In this document: positions 1-6,188 of the stretch, piece after piece
How the letters are laid out: the number at the start of each line of letters is the position of its first letter
Numbering within the stretch: the first letter of the stretch is position 1
Virus record (IMG/VR): IMGVR_UViG_3300026116_000066
Span: 1-39,029 of that record
Direction: 5' to 3' (one strand)
Source: a virus
Length of the DNA: 39,029 nucleotides
The notes under the pieces: model-generated
The model's input: the letters and a program-made list of their open reading frames with translations, nothing else
The model's database searches: none
Told to the model about the DNA's origin: nothing
Translations under genes and position numbers: made by a program

Positions 1-255
1 GTAATCCTTCGCCGCATAGTTGCGGTATTCAATCCGCGCCTTTGCCGCGTTGTGGATGGCCGCCAGCTCGGCGGGGGGTTGTGCGAAGTCAACCGACGCG
101 CAGCCGCTAAGGGCGCACGCGCCGGCGATGGCAGCAGCAGCCAGGGCGACACCGCCGGCCACCTTTAGCCAGGTGGGGCAGGTGGCGGGCTCGCCTTCCT
201 CCGCGTGCATCCGCGCGATGTGTGCGCGTTCCCGTTTTGTGGGTTCTCGTTTCAT
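1..255 (-). CDS. Transglutaminase-like cysteine peptidase lipoprotein, N-terminal part (continues at right end)
   Basis: These are the first 85 residues of a protein cut by the window edge. Starting at ATG 255, the sequence has a basic N-terminus, then a hydrophobic Ala-rich segment (about residues 30-48) ending in the lipobox LSGC with Cys52. This predicts an exported, lipid-anchored protein. A later Met16 start is possible. A GAAAGGAAAG ribosome site lies upstream. The last residues read IEYRNYAAKDY and open the peptidase domain. When the duplicated GTAAT at the two window ends is collapsed, the frame continues into the right-end fragment and gives 156 residues with GNC (Cys98), GTGHAF (His130) and WVSD (Asp141). 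That matches the Cys-His-Asp order of bacterial transglutaminase-like cysteine peptidases. The gene lies in the leftward early operon, so a role at the host envelope during infection is inferred, not shown. Confidence 0.7.
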   Translation of the reverse strand, partial: MKREPTKRERAHIARMHAEEGEPATCPTWLKVAGGVALAAAAIAGACALSGCASVDFAQPPAELAAIHNAAKARIEYRNYAAKDY

Positions 256-321
256 GGGTCGTCGTCTTTCCTTTCGGTTTGGCTTGCCTTCATCAGGGGG
301 GAGGGTGCCACCACTCCCGCG

Positions 322-337
322 ACCGGGTTGCCCCGGT
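322..337 (-). other. Short GCAA-loop hairpin between two early genes
   Basis: A perfect 6-bp stem (ACCGGG with CCCGGT) closes a GCAA tetraloop on the minus strand. It sits just after the stop of the 199-residue early gene and before the lipoprotein gene. No T-run follows, so it is more likely an mRNA stability, processing or attenuation element than a full terminator. A similar GCAA hairpin follows the lipoprotein gene at 38787-38802. Confidence 0.4.
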
Positions 338-344
338 TTCGGCG

Positions 345-944
345 CTAGTCGACCAGCTCGCCCTCTTCGTTGGCCTTGTAGGTGCCCAGCAGCCGCCCGA
401 TGCCGCCGAGCGGGTCGAATGCGTGGACGTGATACTCGCCCGCCGCTTCCCCATAGGGCAGCAGGTCACAAGCCGCCCCTGCCCCTACTTCAGCAGCGCC
501 GACCTCGGTGTTTGCTTCAATATAAAAAGCCTCGGGGAGGTTGGCATGGCGCACAAAATAGCCCTTGCGGGTTTCCTCGTCGCTGTCGCTGTCGTAGATC
601 TCGCGCTCTTCCATGAAAGTAAAGTTTACCGGGCTTTGTGCGTTGCCGTTCTCGTCGGGGATACTCGGGGGCAAATCGTCGGAAAAGGTGCCCATGAGGC
701 CGCTGCGGAGGTAAACGCTGATTTCATCAGCATCCCACCCCATCGGGAGGCAAAGGGTGATTGTCGCCACCACGTCCACCTGCTGCTGCTCGTGGCGTGC
801 GGTGGGGTTCTTTTCCCATGAAGCCTTCACGAAGTCGGAGAGCGCAGCCCATGACCGGCGAGCTTCGCCGGTGTGGTAGGTCGGGAGTTTGAGCAGGTCG
901 GCCTCATAGGCCAGCTGCCCGGGGGTTTTGGCGGTTTGTGTCAT
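345..944 (-). CDS. Hypothetical early protein, 199 aa
   Basis: I do not recognise a family. The protein is acidic and soluble, with no signal peptide or membrane segment. The N-terminal third contains an aromatic helical stretch (RRSWAALSDFVKASWEK, about residues 29-45), and the middle has a very acidic patch (REIYDSDSDEETRK, about 113-126). It is the second gene of the leftward early operon and starts 4 nt after the stop of the gene before it. The ATG at 944 follows GAAAGGCTAAAGAC, which fits the GAARGGGTAA-like leaders seen upstream of other genes in this operon. Host takeover or protection functions are typical for this position, but nothing in the sequence shows one. Confidence 0.7.
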   Translation of the reverse strand: MTQTAKTPGQLAYEADLLKLPTYHTGEARRSWAALSDFVKASWEKNPTARHEQQQVDVVATITLCLPMGWDADEISVYLRSGLMGTFSDDLPPSIPDENGNAQSPVNFTFMEEREIYDSDSDEETRKGYFVRHANLPEAFYIEANTEVGAAEVGAGAACDLLPYGEAAGEYHVHAFDPLGGIGRLLGTYKANEEGELVD

Positions 945-948
945 GTCT

Positions 949-1518
949 TTAGCCTTTCAAGATGTCGGATTGGATTTGGATGAAGGTGAGCGCGTTATCG
1001 GCTTCACGCTTCCAGCGCGGGAGCTGGGAGTCACAAAACAGCGTAAAAGCCAGCTTGTTGACCGTGCCATCGGCCACCGATTTAATGATGGCCGCCGCCT
1101 TGTCCTTCTCGATGCGGAGGTGGGAGGCGAGGTGGTCGACGTTGGCGGGGTAGCGCTCGGGGTTTGTGGCGTTGGGGTTGGCTCCGTGCTTGATGCAGCC
1201 GCCCGCGTGATACCAACCATTCTCGACCGCGTACATGGGAACGCCATTATCATCGGACAAATGCACCGCGACAACCAGCGCCGCCGCCTTCCAATACTTG
1301 ACGATAAGCTCGTGGCAGCAGCCGCCGAAATCAATATCGCGGCTTACGGGGCGAGTGGTATATGGCCGGTTCCAGCCGTTGACGGTGGCGGAGAAGTGCG
1401 GGCGCTCATTGCCCGCGAGCTGGTGGAGCTCAAGTGTGACCTCAAAGCTCACGCGCTCACCCTGCCATAACTTGCCGGGGAACCAGCGCACGGCCTTCGC
1501 GATTGTGGTGTCTTTCAT
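949..1518 (-). CDS. Hypothetical protein, first gene of the leftward early operon, 189 aa
   Basis: No family is recognised. The chosen start is ATG 1518 (MKDTTIAK), which has AAGGG at 7 nt. An upstream in-frame ATG at 1533 (MKGNPM) lies within the ribosome-site motif itself, and the longer reading from 1593 adds an unlikely hydrophobic tail. The protein has a central Cys/Gly/His-rich stretch (DFGGCCHELIVKYW, then VHLSDDNGVPMYAVENGWYHAGGC), suggesting a compact domain or metal site. The C-terminal third is helical. As the first gene downstream of the 1519-2264 control region on this strand it is probably among the earliest expressed. Function unknown. Confidence 0.7.
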   Translation of the reverse strand: MKDTTIAKAVRWFPGKLWQGERVSFEVTLELHQLAGNERPHFSATVNGWNRPYTTRPVSRDIDFGGCCHELIVKYWKAAALVVAVHLSDDNGVPMYAVENGWYHAGGCIKHGANPNATNPERYPANVDHLASHLRIEKDKAAAIIKSVADGTVNKLAFTLFCDSQLPRWKREADNALTFIQIQSDILKG

Positions 1519-1753
1519 AGGATTACCCTTCATTGTTTGAACGTAAGCAGGGATGCAAAGCCCTACCAACGCCCCCAAGCTACACCACCCCACCGCCTCA
1601 CGTCAAGCCCCTACCGTCGCCCCCACATACACACCCACCACGCACACGCACGAGCGCACGCACACACGATACGGGTGGACGCGGTGGTGGTCGTCGGGCA
1701 TAGTCAATTCCAAGCGCCAGCCGCCGACCTCCCCCACCCAGCCAGAAGGTACG

Positions 1754-1769
1754 CATAATAGTCATTATG
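1754..1769. repeat. Palindrome, candidate operator
   Basis: CATAAT and ATTATG form a perfect inverted repeat around AGTC, in the only AT-rich patch of this part of the control region. The arm resembles a -10 hexamer on either strand. It could be a regulator-binding site or overlapping divergent promoter elements. No matching regulator is identified. Confidence 0.4.
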
Positions 1770-1900
1770 TTAAACATGGTTCCACGCTTCTCTTCAAGGT
1801 GAGAGCCAACAAACAATGGGAATGGTGAAACAATAGCAGCACTTCCACCCAAATCGGCACAGAAAGCACACAAGCGAGGGGAACAAATAGGGGGGCGGGG

Positions 1901-2034
1901 GGCGGAAATCCGCCAAAAACGACCCCCGGCCTCCGAAACGCGGCCCGTCAACCCCCGTGAGGTAGCACCCCCGCTACATTTTCCATTTTGGGTTTTACAT
2001 CAGATACTTGGATTGGAAGTGGCAGAAATCCGCC
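1901..2034. repeat. Pair of GGCGGAAATCCGCC-like palindromes 120 bp apart
   Basis: The first copy (1901-1914) is GGCGG-AAAT-CCGCC. The second (2021-2034) is GGCAGAAATCCGCC. Both continue with A, and they differ at one base within the palindrome. Two related palindromes spaced by 120 bp upstream of the late operon look like paired operator sites, possibly for looping or cooperative binding. The protein that would bind them is unknown. Confidence 0.4.
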
Positions 2035-2057
2035 AGTTAAGGCCCCCCCAGGATGTC

Positions 2058-2206
2058 CGGTAAGCCCCCCGGCGTCCCGCGCTCGGAAGGGAGCTTACCG
2101 TCCACCCCCCCTCAAAGTCAAGATAGAGGACTGTTTGGAATTATGGAGATCGATATTCATTATAGTGAGGTGCCCAGCTACCCGGCTTTGGGCCGGGGCT
2201 GGGCAC
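2058..2206 (+). promoter_or_regulatory. Structured 5' leader of the late operon: two strong hairpins
   Basis: Hairpin one pairs CGGTAAGC (2058-2065) with GCTTACCG (2093-2100), an 8-bp perfect stem around a GC-rich loop. Hairpin two pairs GTGCCCAGC (2170-2178) with GCTGGGCAC (2198-2206), with an inner CCGGC/GCCGG stem at 2182-2196. Neither is followed by a run of T, so they are not classical terminators. Their position between the candidate promoter region and the first late gene suggests a regulatory leader, for example for antitermination or attenuation. That role is inference. Confidence 0.45.
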
Positions 2207-2264
2207 TCCCGTTGTGTAAACCCGGAGGAAAGTGTAGGTTTTTAAGGTAAAGGAGATTATGCAG

Positions 2265-2861
2265 ATGGCGGACGTAATTTCGGCGGGAAACCAGCCGGTT
2301 AAGGAGAAAAAGCGTGGCAGGGGGCGGCCGCCTAAAACTTTAGCGGAAAAGAAGAAGGGGGGTGTGGTGGGCTCGACACAGTATAGCCAGGACGACATCG
2401 CCTTCTGCAAGCACATTGTCATAGGGGGCTCGCCTGCAGATTTCTTTGTGCAGCGGGGCGTGGAGGCCGATAACGCGCCGGTGGAGGCGGCGGTGTTATT
2501 GGGCCGTTTGGACATTCTCGACCTCATCGACCGGCTGTTGGCGACGACGGGTGATGGCACTTCCATCAAGAAGTCGGCCCTGATAACCTACCACTGGCGT
2601 CGGATGCTGGATCCGCGAACCCCGCAGGCCAGTAAAGACGCATCGGCAAAGGAAGTGAAGGATCTGATGGGCTTTAGCAACGACAAGAACCAGGGTGTCC
2701 GCATCCTGCTCAACGTCCAGCTGGGGAACGGCAAATCCATCGTAACCTCGGTGAACGGGCAGAAGGGCCAGATTACCGATGTGCCGGTGAATGACGACGA
2801 AACAGGAGCATTAGAACATGAACAAGGAACCGAAGCCGGCTCTCCCGAGCCTGCCGAGTGA
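2265..2861 (+). CDS. Probable small terminase subunit or DNA-binding protein with AT-hook-like N-terminus
   Basis: This is the first gene of the rightward operon. The N-terminus has a basic AT-hook-like segment (KKRGRGRPPKT, about residues 15-25 from this start), which suggests DNA binding. The middle (about 40-150) is mixed helical with no motif I can name. The tail is acidic. Its place shortly upstream of the large terminase makes a small terminase (pac/cos recognition) the best guess, but sequence alone does not prove it. The start is ambiguous: GGAG lies only 3 nt from ATG 2259 but 9 nt from ATG 2265, so 2265 is preferred. The 3' end overlaps the next gene by 44 nt. Confidence 0.6.
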   Translation: MADVISAGNQPVKEKKRGRGRPPKTLAEKKKGGVVGSTQYSQDDIAFCKHIVIGGSPADFFVQRGVEADNAPVEAAVLLGRLDILDLIDRLLATTGDGTSIKKSALITYHWRRMLDPRTPQASKDASAKEVKDLMGFSNDKNQGVRILLNVQLGNGKSIVTSVNGQKGQITDVPVNDDETGALEHEQGTEAGSPEPAE

Positions 2862-3060
2862 GATCCCGGCGGTGCGCCAGCGCACCATCGGTGATGTGAA
2901 GGTGAATATCCGCGAGATCACCACCAGCGAGGTTGACGACGGCGGCGCTGCAGCCCGGCGCGAGTATGAGCTGCAGGATCAGGCGGCGGCCAAGAACCCC
3001 GAGCCATCGGATAATTCCGATGAGGCGACCCCTGGCCCGGACAGCGAGCCGGCTGAATAA
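2818..3060 (+). CDS. Small acidic hypothetical protein, 80 aa
   Basis: A short, strongly hydrophilic protein. The N-terminal half (PALPSLPSEIPAVRQRTIGD) is Pro-rich and mixed, and the C-terminal half is Asp/Glu/Ser/Pro-rich and probably disordered. AGGAG lies 9 nt upstream of ATG 2818, which makes translation plausible despite the 44-nt overlap with the preceding gene. The stop codon directly abuts the ATG of the next gene, so the two are probably translationally coupled. No family is recognised. Confidence 0.6.
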   Translation: MNKEPKPALPSLPSEIPAVRQRTIGDVKVNIREITTSEVDDGGAAARREYELQDQAAAKNPEPSDNSDEATPGPDSEPAE

Positions 3061-3597
3061 ATGGTTGGCGGCGTATCCCCCTTCGCCGCCCAGCTGCTTC
3101 GGGAAATCGAAGCCGCCGGCGTCGCTGCCGGCAAAGTGAAGGTGAGCTCGCGTGTGCGTGACGGGTTGCTGGTGCTTTACTGCAGCTGGCGATGCGGCCC
3201 TTACACCGTTTACGACCTCACTTTTTTTTCGCCAGGCGAAGGGCCTGGCATATTTTTAACTGCGCTCGTCGGGCGCGTAGCGAAAGCAATCGAACGTGGA
3301 TACATTCCTAGCGGATACGGAACAGAAAATTACACCCCCCGAACCTTCGGTTCCCCAGGGCAAAACCCTGCAGGAGCTCGCGCTGGACGCGGGGTTCGCC
3401 TTCAACGAAACGGGGATGCGGCTGGGGAAGGCGATGAACAAGCTGCTGGAACGCTACTCCGATCGGCCGAAGGCTGTGGTATCGGTGATAGTGTGGCCGG
3501 CGTTGAGCAGCTCGGGCATGTGGGCCTCGTGGCTGACAGCGCGGATAGAGTTTCCCGGGGAAAAAGAACCCCTGGAAGTAAGAGAGCTGGCGGTTGA
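3061..3597 (+). CDS. Hypothetical protein, possibly frameshifted into the next frame
   Basis: The first about 95 residues look like a genuine protein (for example RDGLLVLYCSWRCGPYTVYDLTF and LTALVGRVAKAIERGYIPSG). After about position 3340 the translation becomes Gly/Ala/Arg-rich with the look of an out-of-frame read, while the +1 frame (the next entry) becomes protein-like. The switch region contains a six-C tract at 3336-3341, and an eight-T tract lies upstream at 3222-3229. Either the two frames are one protein of about 215 residues joined by a +1 shift (programmed, or a sequencing indel), or this is a natural 300-nt overlap of two genes. The ATG directly follows the previous stop. Function unknown. 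Confidence 0.5.
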   Translation: MVGGVSPFAAQLLREIEAAGVAAGKVKVSSRVRDGLLVLYCSWRCGPYTVYDLTFFSPGEGPGIFLTALVGRVAKAIERGYIPSGYGTENYTPRTFGSPGQNPAGARAGRGVRLQRNGDAAGEGDEQAAGTLLRSAEGCGIGDSVAGVEQLGHVGLVADSADRVSRGKRTPGSKRAGG

Positions 3598-3709
3598 CAT
3601 CGACGATCTCGAAAGAGCGGCGAAGGAAACGCTGAACCAGCTGGTTAGAAAACTGACGAAGGAAGGGAAAACCCCAAATGGAACCAACAACGGCACAACT
3701 GGCGCTTAG
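3296..3709 (+). CDS. Hypothetical protein, 137 aa, possibly the second half of the preceding gene
   Basis: The reading starts at GTG 3296 without a visible ribosome site, 18 nt after an in-frame TAG at 3278. From about residue 12 the composition is convincing: PPEPSVPQGKTLQELALDAGFAFNETG, then a helical region and a segment VVSVIVWPALSSSGMWASWLTARIEFPGEKEP. The C-terminus is basic and helical. The lack of a ribosome site and the large overlap with the preceding frame suggest that translation enters from that frame near the C tract at 3336-3341. It overlaps the next gene by 32 nt. No family is recognised. Confidence 0.55.
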   Translation: MDTFLADTEQKITPPEPSVPQGKTLQELALDAGFAFNETGMRLGKAMNKLLERYSDRPKAVVSVIVWPALSSSGMWASWLTARIEFPGEKEPLEVRELAVDIDDLERAAKETLNQLVRKLTKEGKTPNGTNNGTTGA

Positions 3710-4010
3710 TGCGGCCGGTTTAGTCGGCGGCCTCGTGATCGCCGGAATAGTAATCCGCCTCGGCATCCGCGCCGCGCGGGAAGTATGGAAGGCGGTGCGC
3801 CGCGACGTGGAGCGGGAAGCTGCATCGCGCTTCGGTTGCGCCCTGGCGAGCGAGATCCAAAAACGGCACATGAGCGTGGCCGCCCGGGTCGATGAAGCCT
3901 GCGACGCCAAGAACGGTATGTTCCGCAAGGCCGACGCAATCCGCGTGTGCGACCAAATGCTCGAAGGCATCCTGCTCTCCACCACCGAGCTCTACGCGAA
4001 GATCAAGTAG
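3678..4010 (+). CDS. Small protein with one N-terminal membrane segment, 110 aa
   Basis: Residues about 8-30 (LALSAAGLVGGLVIAGIVIRLGI) form a hydrophobic segment followed by an Arg/Lys-rich helical region. This predicts a single-pass inner-membrane protein with a cytoplasmic tail. The C-terminal half is an amphipathic helix with two Cys (ACDAKNGM, RVCDQM). An AAGGAAGG element precedes ATG 3678. Its stop TAG overlaps the GTG start of the large terminase. Position and shape would allow a holin or other lysis accessory, but it is also consistent with an unrelated membrane protein. Confidence 0.6.
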   Translation: MEPTTAQLALSAAGLVGGLVIAGIVIRLGIRAAREVWKAVRRDVEREAASRFGCALASEIQKRHMSVAARVDEACDAKNGMFRKADAIRVCDQMLEGILLSTTELYAKIK

Positions 4011-5554
4011 TGACGCAGGACTTCCAGCTCACCTACAATGCGCCGCCGACGGTGGCCCGGTTTATGGACAGCCGGGCCTTTGTCGCGTGCATCATGGGGC
4101 CGGTTGGATCCGGCAAGAGCTCGGGAGTGTGTTTTAAGCTGCTGCAGCTGAACCTTGAGCAGCCGCCTTCTCCGATCGACGGGATCCGCCGCGCACGCAC
4201 CGTGATCATCCGCAACACCTACAACGACCTCGAAGCCACCACTCTGCAGACGTTCAACGATTGGTTTCCCCCCGAGATCTTCCCGGGATACTACATGCGG
4301 ACGCGCCCGCCAAAGCGCCTGATTGAGTTTCACACCGACCCCGACCCGACCAGCGAGTTTGAGGCGGAGCGGAAGAACGGCCGGCACTACCACATGGAGT
4401 TTTGGTTTATCGCGCTCGACCGCGAAGAGCACGTCCGCAAGCTGAAGTCGCTGGAAATGACGAACGCCTGGATCAACGAAGGCTCCGAAGTCGTTTATGT
4501 GATCTACAAACACCTCACCACCCGCGTCGGCCGCTACCCGGCGATGCGCCATGGTGGGGCTCCGCAGCGTTGTGTGCTGATTGATACCAACCCCCCGGAC
4601 AAAAAGCATTGGATCCACGACGTTTTCGAGAAGAAAAAGCTATATCCGATTTATAAGCAGCCCTCCGGCCTGGCTCCCAATGCCGAAAACATTGAAAACC
4701 TGCCAGTTAATTACTACATCGAAATGATGAAAAACCTCGATGAAGATGAAATTGAGGTACTGGTTAAGGGCAATTTCGGCTCGATAAAGCGTGGCGAGCC
4801 GGTTTATGGCAAGTTTTTCAACTCGAGCATCCACGTCGCCAACGAAAACCTCGATGCGCTGCCGAAGGAAATGAACGTGCCGCTCCACATCGGCGTCGAC
4901 TTTGGCCTCACCCCCGCCGCCGGCGTCTGGCAGAAGCGGCCGAACGGGCAATGGGTGATGCTGGCCGAGTTTGTGCCGGTGGACAGCAAGGGCGACCTCA
5001 TCGTCATGGGGGCCGAGCAGTTTGCGCCGGCGCTCAAAACCTTCCTGGGCGAGCGGTTCGGCGTCGGCTACCCCTACATGATGCACGGCGACCCTGCCGG
5101 CAACCACCGCAGCGAAACCGACAGCACCGTTACTCCCATGACGGTATTTTGGAAAAAGGGGCTGAATATCCACCCCGCCCCCACCAACGACCTCAAGGCC
5201 CGCCTGATGTGCGTGCGTAACCCGCTGCGTCGCCTGGTCGACGGCCAGCCCGGGTTGCTGATTGACCCCCGGTGCGAGAGATCCATCGCGGGCTTCGGCG
5301 GCGATTACCACTACCGCAAAACCCGCATTATGGGGGTGGTGAAACTCTCCGATGTGCCGGAAAAGAACGACGCATCGCACATCATGAACGGGAACGAGTA
5401 TGCCCTTTCCGGCGGCGGCGAGTTTCTGAATATCCGCCTGGACGAGGAAGAGGGCGCGACCGAGCTGGTGACGGAGCCGATGGTGATGGACGTGGGCTTC
5501 AACCCACTTTCCGGCCGCAGTAATCAGTGGAAAATGGACAACTCCGATGAATGA
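4010..5554 (+). CDS. terL: Terminase large subunit (DNA packaging ATPase/nuclease)
   Basis: The packaging motor drives DNA into the prohead through the portal and cuts concatemers. The start is taken as GTG 4010, overlapping the previous stop (TAGTG), giving 514 residues. Earlier in-frame codons lie inside the upstream gene. The Walker A motif is GPVGSGKS at residues 30-37. The acidic motif WINEGSE (about 148-154) fits the Walker B/catalytic Glu position. The nuclease domain shows VDFGLTPA (Asp297), HGDPAGNH (Asp361) and NDASH (Asp454), the spaced acidic residues of RNase H-like terminase nucleases. Length is normal for the family. The 3' end overlaps the following gene by 8 nt. Confidence 0.95.
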   Translation: MTQDFQLTYNAPPTVARFMDSRAFVACIMGPVGSGKSSGVCFKLLQLNLEQPPSPIDGIRRARTVIIRNTYNDLEATTLQTFNDWFPPEIFPGYYMRTRPPKRLIEFHTDPDPTSEFEAERKNGRHYHMEFWFIALDREEHVRKLKSLEMTNAWINEGSEVVYVIYKHLTTRVGRYPAMRHGGAPQRCVLIDTNPPDKKHWIHDVFEKKKLYPIYKQPSGLAPNAENIENLPVNYYIEMMKNLDEDEIEVLVKGNFGSIKRGEPVYGKFFNSSIHVANENLDALPKEMNVPLHIGVDFGLTPAAGVWQKRPNGQWVMLAEFVPVDSKGDLIVMGAEQFAPALKTFLGERFGVGYPYMMHGDPAGNHRSETDSTVTPMTVFWKKGLNIHPAPTNDLKARLMCVRNPLRRLVDGQPGLLIDPRCERSIAGFGGDYHYRKTRIMGVVKLSDVPEKNDASHIMNGNEYALSGGGEFLNIRLDEEEGATELVTEPMVMDVGFNPLSGRSNQWKMDNSDE

Positions 5555-5957
5555 CGTGGAGAACCCGCCGCGAGATTGGTATGTGGTTTTTAACGCCGGC
5601 GGCCGCCGGTGGTGGTGGTCGAAATACCTGCAGCCCGGCTTCTCCCATGCCTTCGTCATTGGCGAAATCACCGAGAAGCTCTCCGTTGCGATCGACCCGG
5701 TGTTGCACGGCTGTAACATCATCCATTGGAACGATGAAGCCGAGATTGTGGCCCGCTGCTACGCCTCTTACCCCGACCATACCGTGCTGAAAGTGACGCT
5801 ACCCGGGGAGCCGAGAAAGCTTTTCCAGCTAGAGAGTCATTGTGTTGGGGTGGTAAAGCGTATTATGGGTATTGAAAGTGGTTTGACGCTCACCCCGCAC
5901 GGCCTTTACCGGCTTCTCTGCAGGAAATACGCCGCCACCCAGGTAAATCCATTCTAA
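5547..5957 (+). CDS. Conserved-looking phage protein, possible permuted papain-like (NlpC/P60) fold
   Basis: 136 residues, starting inside the last codons of the terminase (ATGAATGA overlap). The N-terminus is Trp-rich (RDWYVVFNAGGRRWWWSKYLQPGFSHAFVIGEI). His at about residue 34 comes before a Cys in ESHCVGVVKRIMGI (about 98), and TPHGLYRLLCRK follows. The order His then Cys, with the Cys at the start of a helix, resembles circularly permuted NlpC/P60 (papain-like) domains. This is my inference from motif order. A structural or peptidase role linked to the head is possible. Its place between terminase and portal suggests a morphogenesis or entry function. Confidence 0.6.
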   Translation: MNDVENPPRDWYVVFNAGGRRWWWSKYLQPGFSHAFVIGEITEKLSVAIDPVLHGCNIIHWNDEAEIVARCYASYPDHTVLKVTLPGEPRKLFQLESHCVGVVKRIMGIESGLTLTPHGLYRLLCRKYAATQVNPF

Positions 5958-5972
5958 CGGGAGTGTTGTGAA

Positions 5973-6188
5973 ATGTCCGGCCCCAAACAAAAAGGCCCCA
6001 GCCAAGCGGAGCTCGACCTGCAGCGCCAGCAGCAGGATCAAATGGATCAGCAGAAGCGCGATCTCAAGGATCAGGCTGACTCCGCCGCCGCCATCCGCCG
6101 CTCGCGCATGTTCGGGCTGGCGGGCCTGATGAACCAGGACACCGGCGCGGTAGGCGTTCCCGACCGCAAGCAGAAAAACCTCGGATAA
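5973..6188 (+). CDS. Small Gln/Asp-rich helical protein preceding the portal, 71 aa
   Basis: The N-terminal half (QAELDLQRQQQDQMDQ...KDQADSAAAIRRSR) is a charged, probably coiled-coil helix. The C-terminal part has a short hydrophobic piece (MFGLAGLMNQDTGAVGV). GGGAG lies upstream of ATG 5973. Its TAA overlaps the portal ATG (TAATG), so the two are likely translated together. A small gene directly before the portal is common in short-tailed phages. The function is unknown, possibly a head-assembly or minor virion protein. Confidence 0.65.
   Translation: MSGPKQKGPSQAELDLQRQQQDQMDQQKRDLKDQADSAAAIRRSRMFGLAGLMNQDTGAVGVPDRKQKNLG

Larger units (their letters stand above)
1519..2264. promoter_or_regulatory. 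Divergent control region between early (leftward) and late (rightward) operons
   Basis: This is the largest stretch without a convincing gene. From the left it holds a CA-rich tract on the plus strand (about 1620-1672), a perfect palindrome at 1754-1769 (CATAAT, AGTC, ATTATG), a 14-base palindrome at 1901-1914, a near-copy of it at 2021-2034, and two strong hairpins at 2058-2100 and 2170-2206 just ahead of the first late gene. Open frames inside it (for example 1988-2245 on plus and 1598-1951 on minus) lack ribosome sites and look non-coding. AT-rich segments near 1750-1830 and 2130-2165 are the best places for promoters. I cannot assign exact -35/-10 pairs with confidence. No T7-type promoter match is seen. 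Confidence 0.6.

Noticed and set aside
222-821. 199-codon plus-strand frame antisense to the early 199-aa gene
   Set aside because: It lacks a ribosome site and its codon use is that of a shadow of the real minus-strand gene.
2140-2170. TATAGTGAGG as a T7-type promoter
   Set aside because: Only a few bases resemble the T7 promoter core and no phage RNA polymerase gene exists in the window.
1988-2245. 85-codon plus-strand frame in the control region
   Set aside because: No ribosome site, Pro/Arg-rich random look, and it runs through two strong hairpins.
4640-5722. 360-codon minus-strand frame across the terminase
   Set aside because: His/Val/Gly-rich antisense shadow of the terminase, typical of high-GC genes.
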